64,000 nucleotides of DNA from positions 9,591,065 to 9,655,064 of the forward strand of contig CAXIVR010000006.1 in assembly GCA_964035755.1 (NCBI GenBank), read 5' to 3'. Source of the DNA: Teleogryllus oceanicus (Eukaryota; Arthropoda; Insecta; Orthoptera; Gryllidae). The first letter of the stretch is position 1. Each line of letters starts with the position of its first letter. The translations under genes were made by a program, and so were the position numbers. Positions 61,661 through 64,000 of this stretch are shown here, in pieces. The notes below the pieces were generated by a model. It saw only the letters and a program-made list of their open reading frames with translations. It did not search any database and was not told where the DNA came from.

Positions 61661-62340
61661 TCTTTTTTCCATTAGGATCCCAATTACTTCCATTTCCCCT
61701 CATTACACATTCACGTTGTACTTACACGGCACAAGTTTATAACACATTTGTGGCCAGAAGAGTCGGAAATATAGATTCTTTTCAATGCGCTATTACTTGT
61801 CAATCCGAAACTTAAAATTTGCAACCATGCAGTTTATAGACTGTGGTCAATAATAAGTACTATATAAAACATTAAAACTATATTTTACTGTTGGGGCTCT
61901 AATTTCTGACACAAGATTGGCACAAACAATACAAGCACCATGGGCAGCGACAAAACAAAGCAAGTTAAAAATTATTTTATTACGTATCAGGCATTTCTAA
62001 CAGAGAAAAATGAGATATTTCACTATTTAAGATAGTTTGGAGATTAATGTCAGAAAAATTAACAAATAAAAACAATCAAAATAGGTCAGCAGTAAGACTC
62101 ATTCATTGTCACGAACTGCGTCATTCGTTCACACGTGTGCATTAATAGGCGCCTTAAAGTGCTTTTTGAGAAGGAAAAAAAGGGGGAGGGGGGTTAAAAT
62201 TGTTTCCATTCATAACCAAGTTTATTCACTTTCGCAGTAGACTTATGGAAGTGATTCCGCTGTGTGTTGTGCTATTCACAACCCAACTTTCTCACATACT
62301 AAGTCCATTTCTTCAGCGCACTACTCTCCGTTTCAAATGT
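61661..62340. other. unassigned sequence upstream of the first visible OSBP exon
   Basis: Presumably OSBP intron. No exon seen. Confidence 0.45.
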
Positions 62341-62535
62341 TAATGGTTTACATCGGGGGGTTCGGGTCCTGAGTCGGTTCGACGCCCTGGAGGCCAGAGC
62401 CCCCAGCCGGCAGACGCACAGGCTGCGGCCGTCTGGGTCGATACCGCCCGCCCCCGCCCCCGCCCCGCTCGCACGCGACAGCGCCCGCGCCGCCGCCGTC
62501 GGCTGCCGGTCACGAGGACGCTACGTACTCACTGC
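62341..62535. promoter_or_regulatory. second CpG-rich island
   Basis: A GC-rich block with several GCCCCCGCCC-type (Sp1-like) boxes near 62450-62465. On the minus strand a good donor, GCA|GTGAGTACG, lies at about 62530. The stretch before it has stops in all frames, so it could only be an untranslated exon. A promoter role is a guess. Confidence 0.3.
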
Positions 62536-63720
62536 ATTAATACTTCATCTCAGCACTTCCACTTTCACAGAGGACGAAAAGGCACACTCAATTCCACTGC
62601 AATGATCTGTAAATCATTTCACACGTCATAAAATTACCCCCATCAAATGAAAAATATTTTCCCACCCTTTGTTACGAATAGATAGAAGCGTGTCCTCACC
62701 AAAGTCGTTGTTCTACTTAAGCAGATTGGTAATTTTTGGTCAAGTTAGATATTTCCTTAACTTATTCTCTACGCAATATCTATAAAAATCAGTAAACAAT
62801 AACCCGAAGTTAAACAATACAGAACGATGTTGCTGAGTAATGAAAATGAGCCTGAGTAAGCGTCTTGAAATTACGTTGCGTTTCATTGAAACTTTCAATA
62901 TCAAACTAAACACTCCGATTACATGAACGGGAAGCCACTTAATGATCAACGTCTCTATACTACTGTCGACATTGTAAATCGCCATCATTTTCTTTAGCAG
63001 GAAACAACAGAGTGGGTGGCACGTGTGGGTAAAGAAGATTACACCGTCAAGCGCCAGTCAGAGTGAAAGGACAGGGCTGCCGATACCAATATTGCAAGGT
63101 TTTGTGATTTAGGATGTACCGCAAATTAGTCCAAAACATTCTAAACTGAAAAAGTGTAATTGAAACAACAGTGACTAACAAACCTGTAACCTGTGTGACC
63201 CTAACAAAGTGTAAGGGTGCGTGACTGTGTAAAGATCGTCCCTCGTCACAGAACTCGCACGCCACGTCCCACTGCTTCGGCTGGGCATGTGCCTTTCCAC
63301 CGTAGATAAGTGAGGTCAAGGTGCACGCCGCTAATAGAGCGGCAAAGCGGCGCCACCACTCTCCAGCTAAGCAAATTCGTACGAACGAGGTACTATACTC
63401 CCATTGGCCTCTTAATATCAATGCCAAAACGGCGTTTAATAGGAATAAGTTAATACGATATGCCTATGACTAATACCCGATTAAATTTCCAATGTCTATT
63501 AAGGCTATCTTAACTTTTTTCAAGCACGTTCAACAGACATGATAACAAATCACTTTAGTCATAACGAGAATGTATGACACATCAAAGTGTGAAGAAATGT
63601 AACACATTTTTTACTTGTTTTTGTACGTATTCTCTGAATCATCATCCGCAAAGTCTCCAAGAAATGCTTCGCTTGTGACAATGGACATGAGGTAGTGCAG
63701 TTGCAGCAGTTAGTTTGTAT
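62536..63720. other. unassigned sequence
   Basis: No exon or RNA gene recognised. The OSBP PH-domain exons are not here. Confidence 0.45.
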
Positions 63721-64000
63721 GGGAAGCGATGGTGGTGATGATGGGAATGAGAGGAAATGAAGGATGGGAATGGTGGAAATGACGAATGTACAGGAAATGG
63801 AGTATTTTTTGGGGGAGAGGCGATTGATTATTGTGGGAGTAGTGGTAGAGGATGCGGTGACGTCGCGAGTGGTGGTGGTGGTGGTAGGAGAGATAGTGGC
63901 GTGAGTAGTGGTGGGTTGGGGGTTGAGGGGTGGTGGTGGTGGTGGGATGGTAATGAAGTGAAGATGGGGGGGGAGTAGGGGGGATGTTGGGGGGTGAAGG
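63721..64000 (+). repeat. G-rich low-complexity sequence (GGT/GGA)
   Basis: Long runs of GGT, GGA and G5-G7 on the + strand up to the window edge. The open frame across it is Gly-rich by composition. It has G-quadruplex-type spacing of G runs at about 63910-63985. Confidence 0.75.

Noticed and set aside
62530..62615. Possible OSBP coding exon before the GTGAGTACG donor
   Set aside because: All three minus-strand frames contain stops, so at most an untranslated exon.

Overview
This is an animal nuclear genome window, AT-rich and crowded with repeats. The most likely source is an insect or another arthropod. Two cellular genes have short exons separated by introns of 0.3 to over 10 kb, with GT/AG splice sites. 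The best-preserved protein segments (for example PDKPNYPLNLWSIMKN and KLWVDQHGDMDI) look closer to insect OSBP than to vertebrate OSBP as I remember those families. The species cannot be named from the sequence, and nothing bacterial is present.

Layout. 1-10.5 kb is repeat-rich: a short hAT-type DNA transposon with 8-bp target duplications, tRNA-derived SINEs, and a larger ZBED-type hAT inserted in a (TA)n tract that itself carries a LINE. 10.5-13.5 kb holds a LINE 3' end that runs directly into a 2.77-kb simple-repeat array with no T on the + strand. 14.5-15.1 kb is a decayed Penelope-like element with a 50-bp perfect inverted repeat. 16-25.6 kb is non-coding, with microsatellites and a long LTR-like repeat (a second copy lies at 7.4-9.1 kb). 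26.2-31.7 kb is a stack of nested insertions: a + strand LINE broken by a solo LTR, by a second LINE of the same family in the opposite orientation, and by a SINE-like element. 36.6-37.3 kb is a different, decayed LINE.

The cellular genes fill the right third, both on the minus strand. A KLHDC10-type kelch gene (40.5-42.1 kb) has three coding blocks, with an 11-nt anomaly where a piece of a kelch blade should be. The oxysterol-binding protein gene (44.06-61.43 kb) shows eight coding exons, from the FFAT motif through the complete sterol/PI4P-binding ORD domain to the stop codon. Its N-terminal (PH domain) exons were not found and probably lie beyond position 64000. Its last intron is 10.6 kb and hosts several mobile elements, including a second copy of the short hAT family. 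CpG-rich sequence surrounds the first visible OSBP exon.

The two genes are adjacent and co-oriented, but nothing shows a functional link. I found no new multigene system. The most unusual items are the T-free array and its position at a LINE tail, the nested LINE stack, the two matched hAT copies, and the two reading-frame anomalies in otherwise intact genes.
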